NCBI GenBank assembly: GCA_036898135.1
Contig: CM072516.1
Span: 64,218,982 to 64,282,981, forward strand
Origin: Oncomelania hupensis
Taxonomy: Eukaryota; Mollusca; Gastropoda; Littorinimorpha; Pomatiopsidae
Reading direction: 5' to 3'
Length of the DNA: 64,000 nt
Part shown: piece after piece, positions 34,780 to 45,534 of the stretch
How the letters are laid out: the number at the start of each line of letters is the position of its first letter
How positions within the stretch are numbered: the stretch's first letter is position 1
Translations under genes and position numbers: made by a program
Notes under the pieces: generated by a model
The model's input: only the letters and a program-made list of their open reading frames with translations
What the model was told of the DNA's origin: nothing
Databases searched by the model: none

Positions 34780-34960
34780 GTTCCCCGTAGGACACTGTGG
34801 TGTCCTGGACGGCCCCCCCACTCCCGAGGACAGTTCGGGACACCAAAGTGTCCCCTAAGGAGACCAACTGGGATATCGTGGACATACAGTATTTGTCCTC
34901 CACCAAACTCTAAAATAGTCCCCATCCCAAAAGGGTTCTTTACCTGTTTTTTACCTTTCC
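34780..34960 (+). repeat. R3 repeat, inverted partner of 37085-37200
   Basis: GGACAGTTCGGGACACCAAA followed by GTGTCCCCTAAGGAGACC also occurs in reverse complement at about 37105-37150. It includes the small palindrome GGGACACCAAAGTGTCCC. The family is unknown. Confidence 0.6.
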
Positions 34961-35171
34961 GACACATCCTTCCCCATGAAGTGTGATTCTGCATGAGACG
35001 TTCTTTGCTTTTTATGTTTTCTGGCTAGGCATTAGCAATCGTTTTGCTGCTGTCGTTTTTGTTTTGGTGATTTCTTTGTATTATTTTGGTGCGCGTTTTT
35101 ATAGTTTACTGCGTGTGTATATGTGACGATTCTGCAGAATATGGTCAAAAACGTGATTGTTTCAATGTAAA

Positions 35172-35620
35172 CTATTTCCTATCCTATCCTATCCTATCCA
35201 ATCCCGAAACTCGGAGGTCGTAGGGGCACCACAGATGATCATTTAACCAGCGTACTCCATCTTTCCCTGTCCTCTGCAACCCTGATGGTTTTGCTCAGTG
35301 TCAAACCAGTCCATTCCCGAATGTTGTCCTCCCACCTCTTTTTCGGTCTCCCTTTTCTTTTATCTCCTTGCACCGTGCCTTGCAGGATGGTCTTTGCAAG
35401 ACCTGATGATCTGGTGACGTGGCCTTACCATCGGAGTTTCCGTTTTTTTCACCACTGTGAGCAGGTCATCGTGTTGTCCAATGGCTTGTGTGATGGTCTG
35501 TCGGACTTCGTCGTTGGTGATGTGTTGGGTATAGGAAATGCCCAAAAGTCTTTTGTAGCATCTCATCTCCATACTTTGCATTCTTCGTTGTAGATCTGCT
35601 GTAAGGGTCCATGTTTCGCA
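35172..35620 (-). mobile_element. (GGATA)n-tailed LINE, 5'-truncated
   Basis: The tail (TATCC)n is at the left edge (35175-35199). The minus-strand frame gives MRCYKRLLGISYTQHITNDE and IGQHDDLLTVVKK, then a frameshift (LRWYG region broken) and RKEDNIRE-like remnants. It is more decayed than the copies at 9821 and 21010. Confidence 0.88.
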
Positions 35621-36234
35621 ATTACTTAAATTTAAAAAAAAAGAAAATTAGATTTGCCACGACGTCCAGCTAGACCTTTTTGATAAATGTATTGACCAAT
35701 AACTGCGATGTATGGACTTATTAATATATGGATGTATATGATACTTTGCAATTAACCTTTGTGAAAATAATACCTAATGTGAAAACTAGCAAGCCGACCT
35801 GCATGGGTTTGGATGAACGTGGTTCTCTCCCTGTTTCTTTAGCAGGTTGCTTTCTTTTTAGTACAAATTGTTTATGGATTGCTGTAACGATTTCACTAAA
35901 ATGTCAGTGCTTATGTTTCGTCAGTGTTCTTATTTATTTTTGTTTTAACTAAGAGTATAAACTATCTTAGTTAACTATTGTTCGTTCTCTACGAAACGAT
36001 CGTGGCTATTAACTTAACTATTGTTCGTTCTCTACTAAACGATAATGGCCGCGTGAGTGTCCAGCACTTGCTATAAGCACACTGGGTGCATAGTAACACT
36101 GGTGTTTCCTCGTTTTTGTTTATTTCTTTCTGTTTAATAATATTTTGTGTTATGCACGCGCTCCAATCAGGCTCAAAGGGTGACAATCTGTGCCAACATA
36201 CACGCTCAAATGTTCACCCACTCTCACACATGCA
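35621..36234. other. unassigned DNA with a 43-bp duplication
   Basis: TTAACTATTGTTCGTTCTCTAC occurs at 35971 and 36014, defining a 43-bp tandem duplication. No gene seen. Confidence 0.55.
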
Positions 36235-36535
36235 ACTACTCCTTCGGATGAGAGTATACACTGTGCACGCACGCATTCCATCGCATGGACATTAAAGATC
36301 CCAACGCTCATGTCTTAGACGGGTGAGTGCCGGCTACACAAATATACCCAGCAAGCACTAGGTCCCTTCTCCCCAACCACGGACGCCCAGGATTGTGCTC
36401 AGTCGTCTGGGCGTCAGACTATGCGCCCAAAGGTTGCAGGTGGGCTCTTCGGGCGGCTTGTGTTAGATCCTATATCGACCAGCGCCTTGAGCAGCTCTTG
36501 AGTTAGAAAAAGCGCTATATAAAATTATTGCATTA
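36235..36535 (+). mobile_element. SINE-like retroposon, near full length
   Basis: From CTCCTTCGGATGAGAG through CTCATGTCTTAGACGGGTGA and GTCGTCTGGGCGTCAGAC to GCGCCTTGAGCAGCTCTTGA and AAAAAGCGCTATATAA. One of the best copies of this family here. Confidence 0.9.
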
Positions 36536-36629
36536 CAAAAATTGTTAATACAACAAACACATCTATCACTGAAACATGTGGTGTTCATGCAGAGAATTCG
36601 CTATTAGAAAGCGAAAATGAAAACGAATT

Positions 36630-36818
36630 TTTTTTTTGGTAGTGTTAGATTGACTGCATCCAATGCCATTATTGAAGAGATTGAAGAAACCTGAGTACCC
36701 GGAGGAAACCCTCGGTACATGAATAGTCTCGTACCTAAGCCACAAAAGTTCGCCACTTGCGGGAATCAAACCCGCGACCTTCGACATAGGCAACCGGCGA
36801 CTAACCCACTGTGCCAAA
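36630..36818 (-). mobile_element. tRNA-headed SINE
   Basis: On the minus strand: CAGTGGGTTAGTCGCCGG (box A region), GCGGGTTTGATTCCCGC (box B region), then a CCGAGGGTTTCCTCCGGGTA block and TTGGATGCAGTCAATC near the 3' end. Same family as 22045-22250 and 44505-44705. Confidence 0.85.
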
Positions 36819-37084
36819 AGGCACTCCGTATTTGCATTTAAAAAACATTGTCGCATATCATGAACCAATCACACACAAGCAAACATATAAACACAAACAC
36901 GCGCGCACAAGCATACACACACAAGCACACACACAAATACACACAATCACTCACACGGTCACTTTAGCGTGTAACATAGCAGGTAGGGGTGAAGACAGGA
37001 TGGGAGAGAGAGGAATTGGGGGTAGGGGTGAAGACAGGATAAGGGCTCTCTTGGTATAGTGGATGAAGGTAGAGTTTGGTGGGG
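36819..37084. other. CA-rich and GA-rich unassigned DNA
   Basis: A CA-rich patch (36880-36955), then two copies of a GGTAGGGGTGAAGACAGGAT phrase at about 36982 and 37021 (39-bp tandem duplication). Confidence 0.6.
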
Positions 37085-37200
37085 GACAAATGCAGTACGT
37101 GGAGGACCCAGTTGGTCTCCCTGGGGGACACTTTGGTGTCCAGAACTGTCCACCGAGGGACTTCTGTTGACCGGGGACAGTTCAAGACAATTTTGTGTCA
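37085..37200 (-). repeat. R3 repeat, second copy
   Basis: Reverse-complement match to 34780-34960; see that entry. Confidence 0.6.
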
Positions 37201-37244
37201 TCTACTGGACACTTTTAGGTGGGGGGGAGGGGGGGGCCGATCGG

Positions 37245-37352
37245 GATGTTACACCGGCACTATCTCGTCTAGGACATGAGCATCCGGATCTTTATTGCGA
37301 TGGAATGCGTGCGTGCACAGTCTAGATCTCGGTTTATACTCTCATCCGAAGG
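37245..37352 (-). mobile_element. SINE-like retroposon, 5' part only
   Basis: Minus strand: TTCGGATGAGAGTATAAACC ... GCATTCCATCGC ... CTCATGTCCTAGACGAG. The 3' half is missing; the family is that of 18928-19230. Confidence 0.8.
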
Positions 37353-37372
37353 AAAATTATAAACTGTTAGAG

Positions 37373-37573
37373 GCAAGGCACGGTGCAAGGAGACAGAAGA
37401 AGAGGGAGACAGAGAAAAAGGAGTGGGAGGACAACATTCGAGAATGGTCTGGCTTGACACTGAGCGAGGCCATGAGGGTTGCTGAAGACAGAAAAAGATG
37501 AAGTACGCTGGTTAAACGATCATCTGTGGTGCCCCAACGATTTTCGAGTTACGGGATAGGATAGGATAGGATA
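37373..37573 (+). mobile_element. (GGATA)n-tailed LINE, 3' end only
   Basis: Starts at CAAGGCACGGTGCAAGG, contains GAGTGGGAGGACAACATTCG and ends in (GGATA)n at 37555-37573. No convincing TSD. Confidence 0.88.
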
Positions 37574-38884
37574 GTGGCACACGGCACGTCGACAATTGTG
37601 TTTTCTCACGTTACGTAAGACTGTCGCACATTGTTTATACACACATTGTTATCACACAATGTTGCTTTTGTGGTTTACTTGGGATGTTAACACACATGCT
37701 AAGTGATCGATAGTTTGTACTTAACATTAATGTGCGAGCTTTCGTAGCTTACTATTATTTAATAATTAATCTTTCTTAATTTCTTTAGTCACACCTTAAA
37801 CTACAGCGTTTTATAATAAATAGCTTTAGCCTTTTCATGAACCTAGTTTCATATTCATACTTAAAGGTTGTAATCTTGTAGCCTGCAATGTAATGCATTA
37901 GCGCCGGTAATGATCTTCATATTGTCAGTATACGAGACTTTTTAATATCGTTTTATTAATGTCATTGTATTTCGTTTTTTAAACGAATTGTGTGTGGTTC
38001 ATTTTATGCTGAAACATTTTACTCTCATTCTCAGGAAGCCTTTCAATTTTTTTTTAAAGAAAGAAATAAGAAACAAAGAAGATTTCATAAGACTTGTCTG
38101 GCTTTTTATTTTCCCGTTCTTCAGCTTCTTTTCAAACGGTGTTAAACTTTAAAATCGTCGCCAGATATAATGTTTATGTGTTGTGCCAGAGCGTGATTGC
38201 TTGTGCTTGGGATCTTTGGACTTTTTCACTCAGATTCAAAGACGGTTGACAATCTTCCTGCTGCTTCTAATGGACATTTATTTCCCAAGTAATCTCCCTT
38301 GGTACCATCATACTTCCGGTACTTTGTATTCACGGTAGCGCATAGGGAATGCATAAACAGAGCTTTAGTTAGAGGGAAGTAACCGTGTTACAACTCTACA
38401 TTTGGTAAAGGACACTCAGAGTGAAGAGACGGAACTCTCTGTCTGAAATTATCATTATGTGAGTGCCTCTGAAACAGCAGTGTCTAAAGACAGCCCTCAG
38501 CGAGGCAGGCAGGCAGGCAGTATTCAAAGTGACTCAGCCCATCTTCTCTCCCGACTGTTTGAACTGCTAACTTCCAATGTTTCCATTAGAAGATTCCTCT
38601 GTGTTCTTATTAGACCACAAAGATACAAGAGCTTCTTTATTGCTTCTGTCAACTCCAGACTCAACAAAAGCTCAACCAGAATGAATCCTACCTTTAAGAA
38701 ATACTGACTTGATGTTTGTTTCCCTAACTGTAGTGCTGCATAGTTCTGCTGATGATGATAATGACATATATATCATGATGAAATCATCATTTATTGTTTT
38801 TGTTTTTTTTCTAATCCTATTTTCTCCCATACTACTGGAGGGATTTGTTTCAAGTTTGGTATATTCTTAGACTTTACCTATGCC
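37574..38884. other. unassigned DNA, no gene seen
   Basis: AT-rich with a short GGCA tandem (38501-38518). The 82-residue frame at 38459 has no recognised motif. Confidence 0.5.
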
Positions 38885-39515
38885 TCCAACGTAAAACCAA
38901 CTTATGCAAATCGAATAATCTGATCATATCACTCCCCTTCTACATTCACTCCACTGGCTTCCAGTGTCTCATAGAATTATCTACAAAATCGCTATTTTAT
39001 GTTACAAGTGCGTCCATGGCTTAGCCCCTTCTTACCTCACAAAGAACTTTCAATTCTATAAGCCTTCTAGAAATCTTCGTTCTTCCTCTGACACCCTCAT
39101 GCTTCACATAACCCGCTACAAACTCTTCTCTATTGGCCGTCGATCTTTCTCAGTGCTCGGCCCTTCAACTTGAACTCTCTTCCCCTCTCTCTTCGCAACT
39201 CTCCAAACATAGGTACTTTCAAATCCAACTTGAAAACTCATCTCGTCCTTAAATGTTTCTAATCTTGCATCCCATCATCATCGTCGTCATTCCTCCATTT
39301 GTTTTGTTTTGTTTTTTGGTTTTGATTCAGACCACCGCCACCACCCACCCCATCACCCATCCTTAGCTCTCCCCTCCTCCCTCCCTCCCTCCCTCGTCTC
39401 TTATTCGTTAGCAAGTGTCTGATTTTATTTTGTATGAAGCCGGATGTTTAGAATGAATGCGTGAGTACTGCGCTTTGAACTGAAATTGTTATTTGGGATA
39501 AAGGCGCTATATAAA
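38885..39515 (+). mobile_element. CR1/L2-like LINE 3' end with GCGCTATATAAAT tail
   Basis: Translation reads SDHITPLLHSLHWLPVSHRI, CYKCVHGLAPSYL and RNLRSSSDTL. After one shift, WNSLPLSLRNS and FKSNLKTHL follow, the standard C-terminal order of CR1/L2-type RTs. The 3' UTR (39270-39480) matches the minus-strand copy at 29877-30976. It ends GGCGCTATATAAATAT directly before (ATT)n at 39516. Confidence 0.88.
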
Positions 39516-39517
39516 TA

Positions 39518-39594
<77 letters not shown>

Positions 39595-39598
39595 GTTG

Positions 39599-39643
<45 letters not shown>
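39516..39643. repeat. (ATT)n microsatellite grown from a LINE tail
   Basis: About 40 ATT units with a GTT interruption (39593-39602), starting immediately at the 3' end of the LINE at 38885-39515. Confidence 0.95.
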
Positions 39644-39644
<1 letters not shown>

Positions 39645-39671
39645 GTAATCATGATGACGTCACCTTTCTTT

Positions 39672-39830
39672 TTTCGTTCTTATGTAGCGCTCTTCTAGCT
39701 CAAGAGCTCCTGAAGGCAAAGCCAGCTTGCATTCTCAGGCACATCGTCTAACGCCTCAATCGTCGTATTTATGTAACTGGCACTCACCCGCCTAGGACAT
39801 GACCCTCAGCATCTTTAACATCCGGGAACA
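39672..39830 (-). mobile_element. SINE-like retroposon, partly deleted
   Basis: Minus strand: CTCATGTCCTAGGCGGGTGA ... GACGATGTGCC ... CTTCAGGAGCTCTTGAGCTA then AGCGCTACATAAGAACG. Diverged copy with an internal deletion. Confidence 0.8.
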
Positions 39831-39907
39831 TAATCCTCATCTTCCTCCTTCTTCTCCAACTTCTCCTCACTTTTTGTCCTTCTTTTTCTTAATTGTCTGA
39901 AATACAA

Positions 39908-39975
39908 TGTGTGTGTATGTGTGTGTGTGTGTGTGATTGTATGTGTGCGTGCGTGAGGGTATGTGTGAGAGAGAG
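39908..39975. repeat. (GT)n tract and GA flank
   Basis: Imperfect GT units (39908-39945) and a short (GA)4 at about 39969. Confidence 0.9.
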
Positions 39976-40343
39976 AGCACACGCGAGGGAACTCTTCACC
40001 CGTTAGGGTCCAGCATTTGTTATGATGTTTTTTTTCTGTTTGTGTGTGACCCAAGTGGCAGAATTAGTGATTATGAGCTTATGTGGATTCATACATGATA
40101 ATAGTAGCTACGAACTTGACCAAAGCTTTTATAGCCGGTATTGGGATCCGTTGGGCACACATTTCCATGTTAAATATTTTACATCAGTAATCGATAATCT
40201 ATTCATTTACTGTATACATAATTATATATGAATAATAACAACAAAAGCTATAACAGCATCAGCAACAACACCAAACATAGTCTAAGAAAAAATTAACTTG
40301 ATGAACTGAATCTAAGTTTTTTTTTGTTAATTGTGTGATTCCA

Positions 40344-40395
40344 GCGCCTTGAGCAGCTCTTGAGCTGGTAAAGCGCTATATAAGAACGATTAAAT
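40344..40395 (+). mobile_element. SINE tail fragment
   Basis: CAGCGCCTTGAGCAGCTCTT then GAGCTGGTAAAGCGCTATAT and a TAAATAAATA tail; only the 3' end is present. It sits 23 bases before the candidate exon at 40419. Confidence 0.88.
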
Positions 40396-40418
40396 AAATA
40401 AATAATAAATAATTTCAG

Positions 40419-40511
40419 CTAGTCAGACTGGGAGATACAACGTGAACTGTGTTGATGTCTACAGGGCTGGATGTGACGACCTTTGTGACGCAGCGACAGG
40501 ACGCTGCTCAC
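40419..40511 (+). CDS. candidate isolated EGF-like (MEGF/SREC-type) exon
   Basis: A 93-base segment between acceptor AATTTCAG and donor C|GTAAAT, open in one frame and symmetric in phase (1-1), as typical EGF-module exons are. It encodes one Cys-rich stretch, VNCVDVYRAGCDDLCDAATG followed by RC, with spacing like the CxxGCxxxCDxxTGxC pattern of MEGF10/SREC-type EGF repeats. No neighbouring exon was recognised, and a SINE tail lies immediately upstream. It could be a real exon of a large gene, a relocated exon or chance. Confidence 0.4.
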
Positions 40512-41479
40512 GTAAATCTGGAGGGCTTGGCTTCTCCTGTGATGAAGGGAAGACTGATTATTATGCCGTCTCCATCCCTCTCCCTTACTCCCAACCCTCC
40601 ACCCCTTCACACTCCCCGTTGACCTGTAGGTGGTGTGGTGTAGTGTGATGTATGTGTGGAAGGAAGGGGAGGGGTGGCTAACGGCCTGTCTTAATTGGAA
40701 GGTTCGTGGGGGTTCACGAACCTCTTTTCGAGGTTCTCAGATCAGGTGGGGATCATAGAACCAACGGACAGTCAGACCGATATTTGGATCGTTCTGATTC
40801 TCGTCTATTGTGAGGATATCCTGGAGAAGATACGATAATCTTACAAGGAAATTAAGATCTGTAGATAGATGAGGCGTTTAGCTATCTCTATCAGTGGTTC
40901 TTTAACACGGTTCCTAAGCGATGTGAGAGACTGACTGACTCACGGTGCTTGGTCACATAAAAATTTATATTTGTTCTCGGGTTTTAAACTATCATTGGCT
41001 CACTTGAAGTAATGATTTTTGCTAGTCAAATGACTAGTCTAATTGGTCTCCAGAGAAGAAGAGCTAGTGGTCACACAACAATACAAACAGAATGACACCA
41101 GTCGTATGTATGTGATTTGAACTTTTATATGTTCAACACAAATTCTAACATGACTTTAATTAAATGTAAATTCATAGCTATAACTGTTCAATGTGCTGGG
41201 AAATTTCTTTAGCAGTTCTTCTTCATCATTTGCTAAGCATTGAGTTGAGAGGGACTTAGCTCTCAGTTTCTGTGAGTGCTTGGGTTTGGTGGTTACTCTG
41301 AGGGAGTCTTGTCACTCTCAGGATGATCGGGCGAGTCTGGTAGCTACGAGGTCGGACGTACCGAGGTAGATTCTAGATGATCTCCTTCTTTTCCACGGAA
41401 GCAAGCGTTAAGCGTTGACTCCACAAAACAGCCAAGAAAATTAACACTAAAAAAAAACTTATTTTGGGGCTAAGTGTGT
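40512..41479. other. unassigned DNA, no gene seen
   Basis: No repeat or motif recognised. Confidence 0.5.
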
Positions 41480-42427
41480 GTCTGAAACGGATACTCCGAT
41501 AGTATGGCCACGTCACCAGAGCATCAGGCCTTGCAAGGCCATCCTGCAAGGCACGGTGCAAAGAGGCAGAAGAAGAGGGAGACAGAAAAAGAGGTGGGGG
41601 GATGTGATGATATCCTGGATATCCAAAAAAGCGTTTGACCGAGTCTGGCATGCATGCAGCTCTGTGGGCAACCATGAGAGTGTACAACATCAGCATTAAA
41701 ATTATTGAAGTCATCAAAAGCCTGTATGACAAGGCCTCCACAGCAGCGCCATCGGGAACTGGTTCAAAACGGACATCAAAGTCCAAGGCCAATCCCTCAA
41801 CACAATGCATAGTTTCAAATATTTAGGAGCCACTGTATCAGACAGTGGGTCCCGACAGGATGTCCTTTCCAGGATCGCACAAACAACTGCGGCCCTAACA
41901 AGGTTAAAGCCCATTTTAAACAGAAAGGACCATCAGTCTACATTCTAAGGCTGCTGCGCTCCCTTGTCATCTCCATCTTCCTATACGCTTGCGAACCATG
42001 GACTCTAACAGCAGATCTACAACGAAGAATACAAAACATGGAGATGAGGTGCTACAGAAGACTTCTGGGCATTTCCAATAACCAGCACATCACAAACAAC
42101 GAAGTCCGACAGACCATCACAGAAGCCATTGGACAACACGATGACCTGCTCACAGTGGTGAAGAAACGGAAACTCCGATGGTATCATGGGCACGTCACCA
42201 GAGCATCAAGCCTTGCAAAGACCATCCTGCAAGGCACGGTGAAAGGAAGCAGAAGAAGGGAAGACAGAAAAAGAAGTGGGAGGACACCATTTGAGAATGG
42301 ACTGGTTTGACACTGAGCGAAGCCATGAGGGTTGCTGAGGACAGAGAAAGATGGAGTACGCTAGTTAAACGATCATCTGTGGTGCCCTAACGACCTTTGA
42401 GTTACGGGATAGTATAGTATAGGATAG
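41480..42427 (+). mobile_element. rearranged (GGATA)n-tailed LINE
   Basis: Order of segments: a C-terminal piece (RYGHV region, GRQKKRW, about 41480-41607), then an RT palm piece (KKAFDRVWHA, IIEVIKSLYDKAS, about 41620-41755), then, after loss of the segment holding the FADD box, a run from TSKSKANPS-like codons through the thumb to the 3' end with a decayed GGATA tail. The C-terminal piece is therefore duplicated ahead of the palm piece. Frameshifts are present. This indicates two overlapping or recombined copies. Confidence 0.85.
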
Positions 42428-43644
42428 GAAGTCAACAACAACCATAATCATGTTTTATGTGCATACCACCATTTTTCTATTTCTACGATTGTATTACATA
42501 TTGTGTGTATGGAGCATTGCATTGTATTATATTATTATTTTAGGAAACGGGTTCTTACGTTTGACAACTGATTGGGGGTGTTGTGGGGTGGGTGGGGCTG
42601 AGGCAAGGAGGGGAGGTGGAGCGGTGAGTGGGTGAGGTGGATGGAAAGGAAAGGAGTATCAGGCAGCTCGGCAGAAAGTTCAAAAGAATATCAATACGGC
42701 CGTTTAGCTGTATCTGTGCTCTATCAGCAACAGTAAGAGAGTGTTATAGAGTATATCTGTACCGGCAGCAGGGGCCAAACTGCTACAGCAAGAATGGCAA
42801 CAGTAATAAAGATTGCCATCGCTTCCCTTATTTAGCATTTCAACACTCCTGCGACAAACGAACCATATAATTCGCGCGTTTCAAACCAGCCGAGAAGAGA
42901 CATTGCCGTTGGTTTGATGCTATCTACAGTGTGTTTCTAGAACTGATTATAGAGAACGGCGGTATTTTTTTGTTGTTGTTTTGTTTTTAAAATAAGAAAT
43001 GCAACCTGGAATATCTTTGCATGGGCGCTTCACAGTTATATAGAACGGGTTTGATAGGAATTCAGTAGAGGGTGACTGTTATAGAATGGAACGTAAGAAA
43101 TCAAACTGTTATGATGGAATCCATTAAAATAATTTGTAGCAAACCTTTTGCCTTCTAGTTCTAGCTGTGATTGTATTCCTGTTTTTAAGTTTGCTTTATC
43201 TAAGATGCTCTCACGTGCGTGTGATTACAGACCAACTCTCAAATTGCTGTCCGCGATAGAATTAATGTACGACTGTATCATTGAAATCGCTAAGTTCTCA
43301 TGGGCATAGGTCTGTTGTGTCTTTTCGCTGCTGACTGTAGAGTAATGCAAGATGTATCAGATTTAAAAACCGTTGAGTTACATATTTTAATGGTCGAGTT
43401 ACGCACACAACTGTGAAAGTAATTCTCTTGACCTGTGCTACTCATTTTAATATTTAAAACATATCGTATTGCAATTTATATAGGTCGATAAGCACTTAAC
43501 AGCGTGGAATCATTTCTCTTCACCTGTCGGTCAGTAACATGAGCTGAATGTGACGGGAATTACCAGCTGCCTGCGCTCTGTAGAGAGGAGGTGACTTTTT
43601 CCTTCTTTTCATTTGCTGATTTTGTCAGGTTTATTGCACACGGT
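42428..43644. other. unassigned DNA, no gene seen
   Basis: No family recognised. Confidence 0.5.
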
Positions 43645-44180
43645 GGTGGTGGTGTTTCCGTAACCTTTTAGTCGTTTGGGAGGGAGGCCTTTGGGACCTC
43701 CCTTTCTCTGGGCCAGCTTAATGAGGGCGGTGCCTAACTTCTCTCCCACGCTGCTTTACTTTCCCCGGTTCTAAACAGATCCATGAGCACCTATTCATAG
43801 CTGGATGTGTCGTGCGCTCATTTCAAATTTGTGTGTGTCATTTTGCTGGATGCCTTCCTAGCACTAACCCTCCCTCGCCCGACGTTGCTTAACGTGAAAC
43901 ATTGCTAGCATGGTCATCCATCCAAGCACTAACCCTCGCCCGACATTTCTTAACATGAAACATTGCTAGCATGGTCATCCATCCAAGCACTAACCCTCGC
44001 CCGACGTTGCTTAACATGAAACATTGCTAGCATGGTCATCCATCCAAGCATTAACCCTCCCCCGACGCTGCTTAACATGAAACATTGCTAGCATGGTCAT
44101 CCATCCAAGCACTAACCCTCGCCCGACGTTGCTTAACATGAAACATTGCTAGCGTGTACCCAGACCACTAAACTACTGCG
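43645..44180 (-). mobile_element. 5S-derived SINE with multiplied promoter segment
   Basis: The body (43645-43850) matches the element at 10868-11260. Upstream on the minus strand lies a tandem array (43859-44154) of 61-bp units, each containing AAGCAACGTCGGGC, GGTTAGTGCTTGGATGG and ATGACC, the ICR of 5S rRNA genes in order (box A, intermediate element, box C). Confidence 0.8.
43859..44154 (-). repeat. 61-bp tandem array of 5S rRNA-like units
   Basis: Four complete units (starting at 43911, 43972, 44033 and 44094) plus a partial one at 43859-43910. Units differ by a few substitutions; the second (43911-43971) and fourth (44033-44093) are the most altered in the box A region. Confidence 0.93.
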
Positions 44181-44235
44181 TCACACGAGGTAAGAGTCTA
44201 CGTATTGCACAGACTATGACTCTGAGGCCGTAACA

Positions 44236-44430
44236 AGAAGAAGAAGAAGAAGAAGAAGAAGAAGAAGAAGAAGAAGAAGAAGAATTGATAAACTAATAAA
44301 TGAATGAATGAATTAATTAATGCTAAACGCGCCTTATTTATAAATCCGACATAAAGCGCGGCGATCTGTAATCAAAGTACACGCTCACATGTTACAGACA
44401 CAGTACTTTATCTACACAACAAACACACAC
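44236..44430 (-). repeat. R2 repeat copy with (CTT)n tail
   Basis: (AAG)n on the plus strand (44236-44283), a TGAATGAATGAATTAATTAA patch, then GCGCCTTATTTATAAA and CGCGGCGATCTGTAATC; the same layout as 16935-17120. Confidence 0.6.
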
Positions 44431-44504
44431 TCATCACTCAAAACAGTGGTGGGAAGGCAAGTCGCTATTAGTATTAGTAGACGAAAAGGAAAGCGAATTT
44501 TATT

Positions 44505-44705
44505 TCTGGACTGTTACTAGTGTTAGATAGACTGCATCCTATACCATTAAGGAAGGGTGAGAGGAAACTGGAGTACCCGGAGAAAACCCTCGATGACCTG
44601 AACAGTCTCGAGCCTAAGTCACATAAATTGGCCCCTGGCGGGAATCGAACCCGCGACCTACGGCTCAGAAAAAACAGGTGAATAACCAACTGCGCCACCA
44701 CACCA
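44505..44705 (-). mobile_element. tRNA-headed SINE
   Basis: Minus strand: GTGGTGGCGCAGTTGG (box A), GCGGGTTCGATTCCCGCC (box B), then GAGGGTTTTCTCCGGGTACT and TAGGATGCAGTC. Same family as 22045-22250. Confidence 0.88.
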
Positions 44706-44996
44706 CCCCATGATGATGATGATGGTGTTGATGATGATGACAATGATGCTGATGATGATGATGATGAAGACAATGCTGCTGCTAATGATGATGATGATGA
44801 TAATGATGATTGTGATGATGTTTGATGCCAGAAAAACAGATGAATAACCAACTGCGCCACCACGCCACCCCATGATGATGATGATGATGGTGTTGATGAT
44901 GATGACAATGACGCTGCTACTGCTGCTGCTGCTGCTGATAGTGATGATGATGATGATGACATTATGCTGATGATGACAATGATGATGATGATGACA

Positions 44997-45029
<33 letters not shown>

Positions 45030-45055
45030 ATAATGATGATTGTGATGATGTTTGA
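44667..45055. repeat. about 163-bp tandem duplication of SINE head plus GAT/GCT microsatellite
   Basis: The block ACAGGTGAATAACCAACTGC ... GCCACCACACCACCCC followed by GAT and GCT arrays (44667-44829) recurs at 44830-44990, and the GCT/GAT end recurs again to about 45052. Part of the tRNA-like head was copied along with the microsatellite. Confidence 0.88.
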
Positions 45056-45452
45056 GAAGTTATTCGTGAGAAACTGTTGGCCTTAGGAATCAATGCTTCG
45101 TATTTTTGCCTCTGTCCCTTACCAGTCGCTCCTTGCCATTGTTGGCTAGCACATTTCCCAGCTATTTTTGTGTGAAATCTATCCCAATAAATTTAAAGGC
45201 TATTCTTGTTGCAAAGGGTCTGCTTTGTTGTGCTAGTTGCAACTGTTTTGCAATTCTAACCGAAACGTTCTCAAAATAGAATGGAATTTGCATAGTTTAG
45301 TCCTAAAGTTTTTAGAACTTTGAAACAGTGACCCCGCATTTTCAGCGTTTCACAATTCTTCTCTCGCACCCACCCACCCCTCTCTCCTCCTATAGAACTA
45401 CATTGCACAGGTTAGCGCATAGCTTATTTTTTAAACTTCTTTTTCACAAAGA

Positions 45453-45454
<2 letters not shown>
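45056..45454. other. unassigned DNA, no gene seen
   Basis: No motif recognised. Confidence 0.5.

Positions 45455-45530
<76 letters not shown>
45455..45530. repeat. (CT)n microsatellite
   Basis: About 37 uninterrupted CT units. Confidence 0.97.

Positions 45531-45534
<4 letters not shown>

Noticed and set aside
43859..44154. Functional 5S rRNA gene cluster
   Set aside because: Only the internal-promoter half of 5S is present in each 61-bp unit; the 5' part and terminator of a real 5S gene are missing.
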